A stretch of DNA of 64,000 nucleotides from Hymenobacter sp. BT730 (lineage in GTDB: Bacteria > Bacteroidota > Bacteroidia > Cytophagales > Hymenobacteraceae), in contig NZ_JAUOFB010000001.1 in NCBI RefSeq assembly GCF_030542105.1, forward strand, positions 1,240,001 through 1,304,000, given 5' to 3'. A program made the translations under genes and the position numbers. Shown piece after piece: positions 32,356 to 41,920 of this stretch (position 1 is its first letter; every line of letters starts with the position of its first letter). The notes beneath the pieces are model-generated. The model did no database searches, was not told the origin of the DNA, and saw only the letters and a program-made list of their open reading frames with translations.

Positions 32356-35300
32356 ATGCGTGCCTGTTTGTGTGCCTGTTTTCTTCTGCTGATGCTGTTC
32401 TCTGCCGGTTCATCTGCGCCAACGCCACCCGCTGGCCCCGACCCCAAAAAGTGGAAGCAGATTGATGCCCTTTTAGCCAAGGACCAAACGGCTTCTGCTA
32501 AAAAGCTGGTGGAGGAAATCTATCAGCAGGCCCGCCAAAAGCAGGATACCCCGGAATATCTGCGCGCCTTGCTCTATAAGCTACGAATGCTGGAGGCCAA
32601 AGAGGAAGAGGCCGATGTAAAAGCCATTGCGCTGGTAGAAGCTGATTTGCAGCAGGCAAAATTCCCTGCCCGGCCTATCCTGCACAGTCTATTGGCTCAG
32701 CTCTACGCCAATTATTACGAGGAACACCGCTACCAACTCTATGGCCGCACCCAAGGCGCGGGCCTAAACCCAGCACCCACCGATACCAGTGCCACCGACC
32801 TACGCACCTGGGATGCTGCCCGCCTCGGTAGCGCCGTAGTGCAGCATTACAAAGCCTCCTTAGCCGATGAGCCGCAGCGCCAGCAACAGCTACTCCTGCC
32901 ACAACTCGGCTACGCCATACGTGGCGGAGATGCCGAAGGCCGCGCCCTGCGCCCCACGCTCTATGACCTGCTGGCCCACCGCGCCGTAGATGGCCTGCAA
33001 AACGATGAATACTACATTACCCGTCCCGCTGCCCGGTTTCAGCTGAAAGAGGCACGCCTGTTCGGGCCCGCTGCGGAGTTTGCACGCCTCCCGCTTACCG
33101 CGCCCAAAGCCGACTCACTTAACGGCCAGTTTCATGCCCTGCAAGTGCTGCAGCAACTCACATCATTTCGACTGCAGGATGCTAAAAACCTGGCCGCGCT
33201 GGCCGATGTAGACCGTAAGCGGTTGGCTTTTGTGAAGGAGCATGCCGAAATGGCGAAGGAAGATTCCCTGTATGCTGCCGCGCCGACCCGGGATGCCAAC
33301 ACATATCAGGCGCTGCCCATTAGCACTGAGTTTCTGGCCGATTTAGCGGACCAGCTGGAAGAAACCGAGCCGGCCAAAGCCCGAGAAGTAGCTCTGGAAG
33401 CAGAAAAACGCTTCCCCAAGTCCCGTGGTGCACAACGGGCAAAGGCTATTCGTCAGCGCCTTGAAGCCGTAGAGTTGCAATTCACCGTGGAAGATGTGGT
33501 GCTGCCCAACCAGCCCTGGCTGCTGAAACTAGAGGTGCGCAACGTAACCAGGCTGTATGCGCGGGCCTACCGCATTAGTACCGTGCAAGCCACGCGCCGG
33601 CTGCAACAGGTAGATCGGGGCGAAGACCAGGCCTGGCAGAAGCGTTACGCCCGCGTGCTGGCCGCTAAGCCGGCCGCCGTCTGGCCCTTGGCTGTGCCCG
33701 GAACACTGGACTACAAAGGCCACACTGTGCAGCAAGCAGGCCTAGCACTGCCCCTCGGGCGCTATCTGATTGTAATCAGCACGGCAGCCGAAGACCCCAC
33801 CAAGGACCGTCCTGGTGTAACCACAGCCATTGCGGAGGTAAGTGTGAGCGAGCTAAGCCAGGTGCGCCGCGCCGCTGCTACTCAGGAAGGCCCCGAGTTA
33901 CTGGTGCTGCACCGGCAAAGCGGCCAGCCGCTGGCCGGCGTAAAAGCGCTACCCTTTTTTCAGTATTACGACCAGCAAAGCCGGGAATACAAGCAGCGCC
34001 GCGGCGAGGCCCAAATGACCAATGCGGAGGGCCTGACTCAGCTTCCTACGGGCTCTACCATCGAGCAGAATACCCAGCTCAGAGCGGTTTTGCTCTCCAA
34101 AGGTTCTGATTCCTTGCTGGTGACAGAAGGCGGCTACTATGGCCCACGCCGACTGCGCACCCCCGAAGCTGAACAGCCGGAGCGTCGCACTTTTATGTAT
34201 ACTGACCGCGCCATATACCGCCCTGGCCAGACGCTCTATTTCAAAGGCATCCTGACCGAAAGCCGGGCCGGCAAAGCCAGGCTCCTGACCAAGCAGCCGG
34301 TTTCGGTGCGCCTGATAGACGTGAATGGCCAAACGGTGCAAACCCTGTCCTTCACCACCTCCGACTTCGGTTCCTTCAACAGCTGCTTGATCTTACCCAC
34401 GAGCCTGCTGAACGGGGAATTGAGCCTGCAAACCGATGATGGCGTCGTCAGCTTTGCGGTGGAAGACTACAAGCGCCCCACCTTCCAGGTCACGTTTGAG
34501 CCGGTGCAAGGCACGCCCGTATTGGGTAAGGAAGTAACCGTACGCGGCAAAGCCACGGCCTATGCCGGCCAACCCATTGATGGAGGCATGGTACAGTACC
34601 GCGTAGTACGCCGCACCGTGTGGCCACTATTTGAACCCTATTATGGGCGTGGCGGCGGAAAAATTGGCTACCCCGGCCCCAGTAGAGGCGAAGATGTAGA
34701 AATCCTGAACGGCACCACCCAGACCGATTCGGCAGGCGGTTTTGCCATTACCTTCCTCGCCCAGGCGGAGGAAGAAATGCGGCGCGGCCGCGGCGGCTGG
34801 GGCCCGGGCTATATTTTTGAAGTAATAGCTGATGTGACTGATGCCGCCGGCGAAACCCGCACCGGCCAGCAGAACATAAGCTTGGGCACCACGGCGCTAA
34901 ACCTAAGGCTGGAAATTCCGGAGCTGCTGAACCGCGACCAACTGCCGGCCCTGCAACTCTTCAGTACCAATGCGGCCGGCGAGCCGCAAACCGCGCGTGG
35001 CCAGCTGCGCCTATACCGCCTCACCCCACCCGCCCGCGCCCTGCGCCCCCGCCTCTGGGAGCGGCCCGAGCGGGAAGCCCTGAGTCGGGAGGAGTTCAAG
35101 CGGCAGTTCCCCTTGGATGCCTACGGCCCGGAAGACAACGACAGCACCTGGGCCCGCACGCTGGTCCTTACCCAAGATTTCGATACCGGGAAAACCCCGC
35201 AGCTAACGACGCTGGCTACCCAACTGCAAAAGCAGGTCCCGGGCCGCTACGTCTTAGAGGCTACGGCTGCTACTACCAGCGGAAAGCCGGCTAAAACGGA

Positions 35301-38300
35301 GCAGTTCTTTACCTTGTTTTCACCCATTGTCAAAGAGTTGCCGCTTTCTGCCCCGGATTGGTTTATTTCCCTGCAAGACAGCGTCGCCCCCGGTAAAACG
35401 GCCCGTATTCTGGTGGGGAACAGTGAGGCCGGTGCCCGCATTCTGGTGGAAGCCGAGGCTAAGGGCAAAGTCCTGCGCCATGAGTGGCTCACGCTGAACG
35501 CCAATGAGCAGCGCCTGGTAGAAATACCAGTGCCAGCCGCCCTCGGCGAAACCCAGCTCTACCTGCACACCACGCAGGTGCGCGACAACCGCCTGTACAC
35601 CCACACCGCCCCGGTGCAGGTAGCCACGCCGCCCGCGCCGCTGGTGCTCAGCATTGCCACCTTCCGCGACAAGCTCCAGCCCGGCCAGAAGGAAACCTGG
35701 CGCGTCACCATTCATAATGCCGCTGGCAAACCCGCCGATGCAGAGCTGATGGCCAGCCTGTATGACCAGTCGCTGGATGTATTCCGGCCGCATGCTTTCA
35801 TGCCGCTGGAATTCCCGAAGCCTTATTTTCCGGCTACACTGGCATGGAATGGGCAGTTCGGAACGGAGGAGTCTAGAACACTCTCAGCTGGGCAGCAACC
35901 CAATATCCAGGTTGACTTAGTCGAATATCCGCTGCTGAATCAGTGGGGTTATTTAGATAACCAGGGTATGATGCTTTATGAAAGTGTAGTCGTACAGAAT
36001 GGTGGTGGAAGGAAAACTATCAAAGGCAAAGCAGCCCGGGTTTCAGGTCAGGTAGAAATGGCTGCTGCGCCCGCAACCATGGACATGGCTCAAGGAAAGC
36101 AACTCAGCGAAGTGGTAGTCACAGGCCTAGGAGTTGAGGAGAAGTCGGCGCCACCACAGGTTGACCTCTCCGGTGTGCAGGCCCGCAAAGACTTCCGCGA
36201 AACCGCCTTCTGGCTACCGGCAGTACGCACCAATAGCAAAGGCGAGATGGTGCTGGAATTCCAGATGCCCGAAGCCGTAACGCGCTGGCAATTGCTGGCC
36301 CTGGCCCACGACCAACAACTGCACACCGGCCTGCTGCGCCGCGAGTTGGTCACCCAGAAACAGCTGCAGGTAACGCCCAACGCCCCGCGCTTCTTCCGGG
36401 AAGGAGACCAACTGCGCCTCAACGCCAAGCTCAGCAACCTCACCGATAAACCTATGAGCGGCACGGCCCAGCTATTCCTGCTGGACGCCCGCACCCAGCA
36501 GCCCATTGATAGCAAACTGCTGAAAGGAGCTACTCAGCAGAAATTCAGCCTCAGTGCCAACCAAAGCAGCGCCGTAGGCTGGGAGCTACAAATCCCGGAA
36601 ACCGCCGAAGGTGAGGTGCCACTGGAAGCCATTACCTACCGCATAGTGGCCCAAACCGAAGCCCCGAAGCAGGCAAAGCGCAAAGCCAAAAAGCAGCCGG
36701 TGGAGACATATTCTGATGGCGAGGAAAATACCTTGCCGGTACTGCCCAACCGCCTGCTCATTACCGAAAGCCTGCCGCTGCCTATTGTGGGCCCGGCCAC
36801 GCGGGAGTTTGAGTTGAAGAAGCTGACAAATACCTCTTCGCCTACGCGCCGGAACTACTCGCTCACGCTGGAAATGACCGAGAATCCTGCCTGGTATGCC
36901 GTGCAGGCTCTTCCATATCTCATGGAGTATCCCTACGAGTGCTCTGAGCAGATATTCAGCCGCCTCTATGCCAACTTGCTGGCTGCAAAAATTCTGCAGA
37001 GTAATCCGGCCCTCAAAACCATGCTGGAAGAGTGGAAGCGCGCAGCGCAAAGCGGCGACAAAGCGGCCCTCACCAGCAAGCTGGAGCAGAATCAGGAGTT
37101 GAAAAACCTACTCCTGCAGGAAACCCCTTGGGTGCGCGACGCACAAAGCGAAACTGAGCGGATGCGCCGTTTAACCGAGCTGTTTGATGAGCAGCGGCTG
37201 AAGGCTGAAACTTCCCGTGCCCTGACCAAGCTGGCCAAAATGCAGCAGCCCAACGGCGCCTTTCCCTGGTTTGAGAAAATGCCCGAGGACCGCTTCATCA
37301 CCCAGCTCATCATTGCCGGTTTTGGCAAGCTCCAGAAGCTGGGCGCTTTTGATGCCCGGCAGGATGCCCAGGCCCGGCCGCTGCTGGAAAACGCAGTGCG
37401 CTACCTCGATGAGCAATTGCAGCGCGACTACACCCTGCTGCGTAAACAGCCGAAAGTAGATCTGAAGCAGCAGCATGTTGCAGATATTCAGATTCAGGCG
37501 CTGTATGCCCGCAGCTTCTGGCTAAAGCAGGCCGTTGCCAAATCAGACCAGCCCGCACAAGCTTATTACCAGCAGCAGACGGGTACCTACTGGAAAGCCC
37601 AGACCCGTTATCTGCAGGCACAGGCGGCCTTGGCTCTTCACCGGCAGAAAACCCAGCCTGCTGCCGTAAAGGATATTATCACCGCTCTCACAGAAAATGC
37701 CCTGCACTCGCCGGAGCTGGGTATGTACTGGAAAGAGGTGCGCGGCGGCTATTACTGGCGCGAGGCCCCTACCGAAACGCAAGCCACGCTGATTGAGGCT
37801 TTTGATGAAGTGAAAGACGACCAAAAAGCTGTAGATGAAATGAAGCTGTGGCTACTCAAGCAAAAGCAAACCCAGAACTGGGAAAGCACCCGCGCCACTG
37901 CCGATGCCTGCTATGCCTTATTGCTGCGCGGTTCTAACTGGCTACAGGCCACTCAGCCCATTCAGGTAACCATAGGAGGGGAAACCGTGAAGCCCACGAC
38001 GCAACAGGCTGGAACCGGGTATTACAAAACCACTTTTCCGGCGCCGCAAATCAAACCGGCGCTGGGGAAGGTAACAGTACAGAAAACCGATGCCGGTGTA
38101 GCTTGGGGAGCCTTGTACTGGCAGTATTTCGAGCAGATAGATAAGATAACCCCGGCTGCCACGCCCCTGAACCTGGAGCGCCAGCTCTTCCGCGAGCAGC
38201 GCACCACGGGCGGCCCGGTGCTGGAACGCCTCACGGCCACCTCTCCCCTGAAAGTAGGGGATGTGCTGGTGGTACGGCTTATCCTGCGCTCCGACCGGGA

Positions 38301-38598
38301 CCTGGAATATGTGCATCTGAAAGACCAGCGTGCGGCCGGGCTGGAACTTATCAGCCAAACCTCTGGCTACCGCTACCAGTCTGGCCTAGGATATTATGAA
38401 AGCCCCCGCGACGCGGCTACAAACTTCTTCATTGGCTTTTTCCCCAAAGGCTCGCACACCTTCGAGTACCGTCTGCGCGCCGCCCAAAGCGGTGATTTTT
38501 CCGGCGGGCTTTCCCAGCTACAGTGCCTGTATGCGCCGGAGTTTACCAGTCATTCTGCCGGCACTCGGGTGCAGATTATGCGGATGGAAGGAAAATAG
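32356..38598 (+). CDS. Alpha-2-macroglobulin family protein with intact thioester motif
   Basis: 2080 residues, exported by a signal peptide (CACFLLLMLFSAGSSA). Early helical part (about 40-370), then macroglobulin-type beta domains (DRAIYRPGQTLYFKGILTE near 620 is the MG/bait-region hallmark), the A2M block ETAFWLPAVRTNSKGEMVLE near 1280, and a thioester domain with PYECSEQIF; the motif is Cys1529-Ser-Glu-Gln1532, so covalent trapping of proteases is possible. An insert at about 1200-1270 contains LSEVVVTGLG, a string usually found where TonB receptors begin their plug. Bacterial macroglobulins protect the envelope from foreign proteases. No penicillin-binding protein gene (pbpC), the usual partner in other phyla, is adjacent. 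Confidence 0.9.
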   Translation: MRACLCACFLLLMLFSAGSSAPTPPAGPDPKKWKQIDALLAKDQTASAKKLVEEIYQQARQKQDTPEYLRALLYKLRMLEAKEEEADVKAIALVEADLQQAKFPARPILHSLLAQLYANYYEEHRYQLYGRTQGAGLNPAPTDTSATDLRTWDAARLGSAVVQHYKASLADEPQRQQQLLLPQLGYAIRGGDAEGRALRPTLYDLLAHRAVDGLQNDEYYITRPAARFQLKEARLFGPAAEFARLPLTAPKADSLNGQFHALQVLQQLTSFRLQDAKNLAALADVDRKRLAFVKEHAEMAKEDSLYAAAPTRDANTYQALPISTEFLADLADQLEETEPAKAREVALEAEKRFPKSRGAQRAKAIRQRLEAVELQFTVEDVVLPNQPWLLKLEVRNVTRLYARAYRISTVQATRRLQQVDRGEDQAWQKRYARVLAAKPAAVWPLAVPGTLDYKGHTVQQAGLALPLGRYLIVISTAAEDPTKDRPGVTTAIAEVSVSELSQVRRAAATQEGPELLVLHRQSGQPLAGVKALPFFQYYDQQSREYKQRRGEAQMTNAEGLTQLPTGSTIEQNTQLRAVLLSKGSDSLLVTEGGYYGPRRLRTPEAEQPERRTFMYTDRAIYRPGQTLYFKGILTESRAGKARLLTKQPVSVRLIDVNGQTVQTLSFTTSDFGSFNSCLILPTSLLNGELSLQTDDGVVSFAVEDYKRPTFQVTFEPVQGTPVLGKEVTVRGKATAYAGQPIDGGMVQYRVVRRTVWPLFEPYYGRGGGKIGYPGPSRGEDVEILNGTTQTDSAGGFAITFLAQAEEEMRRGRGGWGPGYIFEVIADVTDAAGETRTGQQNISLGTTALNLRLEIPELLNRDQLPALQLFSTNAAGEPQTARGQLRLYRLTPPARALRPRLWERPEREALSREEFKRQFPLDAYGPEDNDSTWARTLVLTQDFDTGKTPQLTTLATQLQKQVPGRYVLEATAATTSGKPAKTEQFFTLFSPIVKELPLSAPDWFISLQDSVAPGKTARILVGNSEAGARILVEAEAKGKVLRHEWLTLNANEQRLVEIPVPAALGETQLYLHTTQVRDNRLYTHTAPVQVATPPAPLVLSIATFRDKLQPGQKETWRVTIHNAAGKPADAELMASLYDQSLDVFRPHAFMPLEFPKPYFPATLAWNGQFGTEESRTLSAGQQPNIQVDLVEYPLLNQWGYLDNQGMMLYESVVVQNGGGRKTIKGKAARVSGQVEMAAAPATMDMAQGKQLSEVVVTGLGVEEKSAPPQVDLSGVQARKDFRETAFWLPAVRTNSKGEMVLEFQMPEAVTRWQLLALAHDQQLHTGLLRRELVTQKQLQVTPNAPRFFREGDQLRLNAKLSNLTDKPMSGTAQLFLLDARTQQPIDSKLLKGATQQKFSLSANQSSAVGWELQIPETAEGEVPLEAITYRIVAQTEAPKQAKRKAKKQPVETYSDGEENTLPVLPNRLLITESLPLPIVGPATREFELKKLTNTSSPTRRNYSLTLEMTENPAWYAVQALPYLMEYPYECSEQIFSRLYANLLAAKILQSNPALKTMLEEWKRAAQSGDKAALTSKLEQNQELKNLLLQETPWVRDAQSETERMRRLTELFDEQRLKAETSRALTKLAKMQQPNGAFPWFEKMPEDRFITQLIIAGFGKLQKLGAFDARQDAQARPLLENAVRYLDEQLQRDYTLLRKQPKVDLKQQHVADIQIQALYARSFWLKQAVAKSDQPAQAYYQQQTGTYWKAQTRYLQAQAALALHRQKTQPAAVKDIITALTENALHSPELGMYWKEVRGGYYWREAPTETQATLIEAFDEVKDDQKAVDEMKLWLLKQKQTQNWESTRATADACYALLLRGSNWLQATQPIQVTIGGETVKPTTQQAGTGYYKTTFPAPQIKPALGKVTVQKTDAGVAWGALYWQYFEQIDKITPAATPLNLERQLFREQRTTGGPVLERLTATSPLKVGDVLVVRLILRSDRDLEYVHLKDQRAAGLELISQTSGYRYQSGLGYYESPRDAATNFFIGFFPKGSHTFEYRLRAAQSGDFSGGLSQLQCLYAPEFTSHSAGTRVQIMRMEGK

Positions 38599-38702
38599 GG
38601 TGGAATTGCATTTTTAATTTTTGTATCAACATCTACACGCTGCAAAAGGCCTTTTGCAGCGTGTAGGCATAGGTGTGTTTTGCTATTCGATTCAGAATCT
38701 GG

Positions 38703-38710
38703 TACTTTTG
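38703..38710 (+). promoter_or_regulatory. Bacteroidota promoter (TTTG N20 TACTTTTG)
   Basis: TACTTTTG at 38703-38710 with TTTG at 38679-38682, spacer 20 nt: the best full-length match in the window. It drives the 38739 gene. Confidence 0.65.
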
Positions 38711-38738
38711 CCACCCTGTCCACCGAAAAGAATAGTTA

Positions 38739-39233
38739 ATGCGCACTATTTTCCTTGTAATTGGACTGCTGTTGAGCAGTGCGGGAGTGTTTGCCCAGGG
38801 TAAGAAAAAAGTAGCCCCGGCCCCAGTTATTGACCATGATGGTAAAGTAGCGGTGCCGGTAAAACCCGCGTTGCCGGGTGAAGAGAAACTATCGGCCCGG
38901 GAGCGGGTAGAGCGGGATTTTCTCATGCCCGTGCGCCGGAAGCAAGGGGTAGCTAAGCCGGAGTCTACGGCAGTGCCTTTGCCCAGCATGACGGCCCGCA
39001 ATATGGAAATGGCCAAGGAAACCGAGGCCGACGTAGCCGCCAAACCGGCTGAAAAACCTGAGGTAGAACCAGTAGCTCCGAACTCTGCTACCCACGCCAG
39101 CGCACATCGTGCATCTACTACGCACGCCAGCCGAAAGTCCGCCGCCCGCAAATCATCTGCCGCCCGGAAAGCAACTGCGAAAAAGAAGGCCGTTGCGGCG
39201 CGTAAGAAAAAGACGCGGCGCTCCCGCCGCTAA
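38739..39233 (+). CDS. Exported Ala/Lys/Arg-rich basic protein
   Basis: 164 residues with a signal peptide (IFLVIGLLLSSAGVFAQ). The middle is Pro/Glu-rich; the last 50 residues are almost only Ala, Lys, Arg and Ser (HASRKSAARKSSAARKATAK and similar), like the tail of histone H1-type or AlgP-type proteins. Such a tail would bind nucleic acid or acidic polymers such as lipopolysaccharide or polysaccharide. The leader means it is likely to act outside the cytoplasm. It has its own promoter and terminator. No known domain is seen. Confidence 0.6.
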   Translation: MRTIFLVIGLLLSSAGVFAQGKKKVAPAPVIDHDGKVAVPVKPALPGEEKLSARERVERDFLMPVRRKQGVAKPESTAVPLPSMTARNMEMAKETEADVAAKPAEKPEVEPVAPNSATHASAHRASTTHASRKSAARKSSAARKATAKKKAVAARKKKTRRSRR

Positions 39234-39244
39234 CAAAGCCTAAC

Positions 39245-39293
39245 GCCATTAAAAAGGCGCTGCCAAAATGTGGTAGCGCCTTTTTTAATGGCT
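39245..39293 (+). terminator. Terminator after the basic protein gene
   Basis: GCCATTAAAAAGGCGCT pairs with AGCGCCTTTTTTAATGGC, with one bulged base. Confidence 0.75.
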
Positions 39294-39309
39294 TGCATTT
39301 TGGGGTAGA

Positions 39310-39645
39310 TTAGGTGCCTTGGGGCATAAGGCGTACTACTAGTCCATCAAGGCGAGCGTTGATGCGAATCTGGCAGGAAAGACGGCTGCCTTGCGTCATC
39401 ACGGGCAGACTTTCCAGCATAGCCAGTTCATCGTCGCTGGGCTCTGGCAGCTCAGGGCCGGCCAGCACCTCTACGTGGCAGGTGCCGCACAGGGCCATAC
39501 CGCCGCAGGTTGCCTGAATATCATAGCCATCGGCTTTCAGCAGCTCCATTAAGCTCAGGCCCATGTCTGTGGGCCCTACCACTTCGCGCCGGTGGCCCGG
39601 CTCTTCCTCTACATATACTCGAACTTCGGTAAGCTCCTGGCTCAT
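39310..39645 (-). CDS. Adrenodoxin-type [2Fe-2S] ferredoxin
   Basis: 111 residues. The cluster ligands are in ATCGGMALCGTCHVEV (C-x5-C-x2-C) and the later LSCQI, the pattern of plant/adrenodoxin-type ferredoxins. The acidic stretch PELPEPSDDELAMLE lies in the reductase-binding region. A ferredoxin-NADP reductase gene lies 122 bp upstream on the same strand, which makes it the natural electron donor. Client enzymes are not indicated by context. Confidence 0.9.
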   Translation of the reverse strand: MSQELTEVRVYVEEEPGHRREVVGPTDMGLSLMELLKADGYDIQATCGGMALCGTCHVEVLAGPELPEPSDDELAMLESLPVMTQGSRLSCQIRINARLDGLVVRLMPQGT

Positions 39646-39709
39646 ATTAGGGCGTCAGTAAAACTATCAAAACAAGGGCTCCAAATGCGCGGGCCGGGGT
39701 ACAAAGAAA

Positions 39710-39737
39710 AGAAGAGGCAGGCAAACCCACCTCTTCT
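39710..39737 (-). terminator. Probable terminator after the reductase gene
   Basis: AGAAGAGG (39710-39717) pairs with CCTCTTCT (39730-39737); on the minus strand a TTTTCTTT tract follows. Confidence 0.5.
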
Positions 39738-39767
39738 CTGTGCATATATCCTGCAGGGTATATGTTG

Positions 39768-40781
39768 CTATAACGTAGGTACGCCGTTTACGGTGGTGTA
39801 CTTCAGCACGTATTTCTTATCGGGGTTGATGTACTTAAAAGCACCTTGTGCCATAAGGGCCGCTTCGTGGAAGCCACATAGAATCAGCTTCAGCTTGCCG
39901 GGGTACGTGTTAATGTCGCCGATGGCAAACACGCCGGGCAGGGAAGTGGAATAGTCCAGCGTATTCACTTTCACGGCATCATCTTCCAACTCAAGTCCCC
40001 ATTCGCCGATAGGCCCCAGCTTGGGGGTGAGACCGAAAAGTGGAATAAAGTGGTCTAGTGGTACTGATTCGGTTGCGCCGTTGTTGGCCGTGATGGTCAC
40101 GGCTTCCAGTTGGCCGTTACCGTGTACGTGCGTCACATTGCTGCTCAGTACCAGGCGTACTTTGCCAGCATCGTGCAGCTTCTGCACTTTCTCGGCCGAG
40201 TCGGCAGCGCCACGGAAGGTAGTGCCGCGGTGCACCAAGGTTACTTCTTTGGCCACATCGGCCAGGAAAATGGTCCAGTCGAGGGCCGAGTCGCCGCCGC
40301 CGGCAATAACCAGCCGCTGGTCGCGGAAGTGCTCCGGGTCGCGCACCATATAATGCACGCCGCGGCCACCTTCAAATTTCTCCAGTTCCTCAATGGCGGG
40401 CTTGCGCGGCTCAAAAGAGCCCAGGCCGCCCGCAATGGCAATGCTCTTGCAGAGGATTTCGGTGCCGTCGGTAGTGAAAAGCTGGAAGGAGCCATCTTCC
40501 AGCTTGGCAAAGCGCTCTACCCGCTCGCCCAGCGTGAAGGTGGGGTGGAAGGGCTCAATCTGCTGCATCAGGTTGCGCACCAGGTCGCCGGCCAGAATAT
40601 TAGGGAAGCCCGGAATATCGTAGATAGGTTTCTTAGGGTATATCTCCGAAAGCTGACCGCCTACCTGCGGCAGGGCATCTACCACGTGGCAGCGCAGTTT
40701 CAGCAGTCCGGCTTCAAATACAGCAAACAGCCCTACCGGGCCCGCGCCAATAATGCAGATATCGGTGGAAATAGTGTTCAT
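39768..40781 (-). CDS. Ferredoxin--NADP+ reductase, thioredoxin-reductase-like type
   Basis: 337 residues from the ATG at 40781. FAD-binding GxGxxG motif in ICIIGAGPVGLFAVFEAG, the QVGGQLSEIYPKKPIYDIPG block characteristic of the YumC-type reductase, the NADP motif VIAGGGDSALDW, and the C-terminal FAD motif GVFAIGDINTYPG. It lacks the CxxC pair of thioredoxin reductase, supporting the reductase call. Promoter element TACCTTTG on the minus strand is at 40862-40869, 81 nt upstream. It is followed by the ferredoxin gene. Confidence 0.88.
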   Translation of the reverse strand: MNTISTDICIIGAGPVGLFAVFEAGLLKLRCHVVDALPQVGGQLSEIYPKKPIYDIPGFPNILAGDLVRNLMQQIEPFHPTFTLGERVERFAKLEDGSFQLFTTDGTEILCKSIAIAGGLGSFEPRKPAIEELEKFEGGRGVHYMVRDPEHFRDQRLVIAGGGDSALDWTIFLADVAKEVTLVHRGTTFRGAADSAEKVQKLHDAGKVRLVLSSNVTHVHGNGQLEAVTITANNGATESVPLDHFIPLFGLTPKLGPIGEWGLELEDDAVKVNTLDYSTSLPGVFAIGDINTYPGKLKLILCGFHEAALMAQGAFKYINPDKKYVLKYTTVNGVPTL

Positions 40782-40861
40782 ACGCAGCAAAAGGTTCGCG
40801 AAAGGTTGCCTTCTTAACAAGAAAACGGGGTAAAACGTTGGCCGCACGCGGCAAACGGCTG

Positions 40862-40869
40862 CAAAGGTA
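40862..40869 (-). promoter_or_regulatory. Bacteroidota -7 element (TACCTTTG) of the reductase gene
   Basis: Exact TAnnTTTG match on the minus strand, 81 nt from the ATG at 40781. Confidence 0.5.
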
Positions 40870-40960
40870 CGCTTTGTAAGCGTGCAGGTTTATGCCGAAA
40901 GCAGAATTTGCCTCAGGGCTAACAGCTGTACCGTCCCGTTTAGGGTACGTAGGAAAACGA

Positions 40961-40993
40961 AAAAGGCCCTCAGCGTGGTGCTGAGGGCCTTTT
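40961..40993 (-). terminator. Terminator of the tRNA-Arg gene
   Basis: AAAAGGCCCTCAGC (40961-40974) pairs perfectly with GCTGAGGGCCTTTT (40980-40993) with a 5-nt loop, just past the tRNA 3' end on the minus strand. Confidence 0.85.
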
Positions 40994-40994
40994 G

Positions 40995-41068
40995 TGGTCG
41001 TGTAAGGAGTCGAACCTTAAACCTTCTGATTCGTAGTCAGATGCTCTATCCAATTGAGCTACACAACC
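40995..41068 (-). tRNA. tRNA-Arg (anticodon ACG)
   Basis: The minus strand folds into a full cloverleaf: acceptor GGTTGTG / CACGACC (one G-T pair), D-arm with AGCTC ... GAGC, anticodon stem CTGA / TCAG around loop CTACGAA (anticodon ACG) and T-arm with GGTTCGACTCC. The discriminator base is A; the CCA end is not encoded. The A34 is normally edited to inosine by TadA to read CGU, CGC and CGA. No other tRNA lies beside it. Confidence 0.96.
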
Positions 41069-41182
41069 ATTTCCCTTTTGAGGAGCACAAAGATAACAGC
41101 TAAATTTTTTGTCTGGCAAGCCAGCACGCGGATTTTCTGCTGAAAAAGTGGATTGCCGGTCGCAAGCGGCTGAAAGTCAGTT

Positions 41183-41902
41183 TTAATTTTTTTGTGGCTC
41201 GGCGGCGTTTTTGCCTAATGCTCGCTTCAGGGCGCGGTTAAACAGGTAATACAACCCAAATAAGGATACGGCAATCAATACCAGCACCAGCACTTTGCCG
41301 CCGGTGCCTGTGTCGGGGTTATTGAGCAGGGCCAGCGCATCCTGCGCCTGGGTGCCCAGCCAATAGAAAAACAGGCTGCGCGGTAGCATGCCCAAGACGG
41401 AAGCCAGCAGGAATTTGCGCCGGTTTACGCGCATCACGGCCAGCACGAACGTCATGAGGGCAAAGGGCAGCACCGGTGAAATACGCGTAAGCACAATCAG
41501 CTGCCAGCTTTCCTGGCGCAGCTCGCGCATTACGGCATCGGCTTTGGGAAAGTGGTGCAGAAACTGCAGCATGCGGCCGTGGTCTAAAGATGCCGCAATA
41601 TGGTAACCAATGAAGGCCGCCAATGCATAAGCCAGCACCATGCCCGGCAAGCCCACCCAACCCAAATAGAAGCCCGTGACGATGGCCACAAACGTGGTGG
41701 GCGTGAGGGCAAAGGCCATAGTAAAGGCAATGACCAGAAAATAAAACACGGCTCCTGTTACACTCAGGTTCTGCAACAACTCCTGGTTGCGGTAAAGAAA
41801 ATATGTGAGTGAGGAACTGCCCAGCACGGGCATGGCCACCAGCAATAGCATGGAGAGCAGGGTGGAAGCGTTTTTTTGAAAAAGCTCTTTCAGGAAAGCC
41901 AT
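41183..41902 (-). CDS. TVP38/TMEM64 (VTT/DedA-like) membrane protein
   Basis: 239 residues with about six membrane segments. The VTT-domain hallmarks are FALTPTTFVAIVTGFYLGW with the re-entrant helix, followed by LTRISPVLPFALMTFVLAVM and GMLPRSLFFYWLG, where the conserved Arg and Pro lie. Members help maintain membrane homeostasis and may move lipids between leaflets. A DUF2167 protein gene lies upstream on the same strand, but a stem-loop between them (41921-41946) suggests separate transcripts. Confidence 0.85.
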   Translation of the reverse strand: MAFLKELFQKNASTLLSMLLLVAMPVLGSSSLTYFLYRNQELLQNLSVTGAVFYFLVIAFTMAFALTPTTFVAIVTGFYLGWVGLPGMVLAYALAAFIGYHIAASLDHGRMLQFLHHFPKADAVMRELRQESWQLIVLTRISPVLPFALMTFVLAVMRVNRRKFLLASVLGMLPRSLFFYWLGTQAQDALALLNNPDTGTGGKVLVLVLIAVSLFGLYYLFNRALKRALGKNAAEPQKN

Positions 41903-41920
41903 AGGCGATGCGCAAACAAA

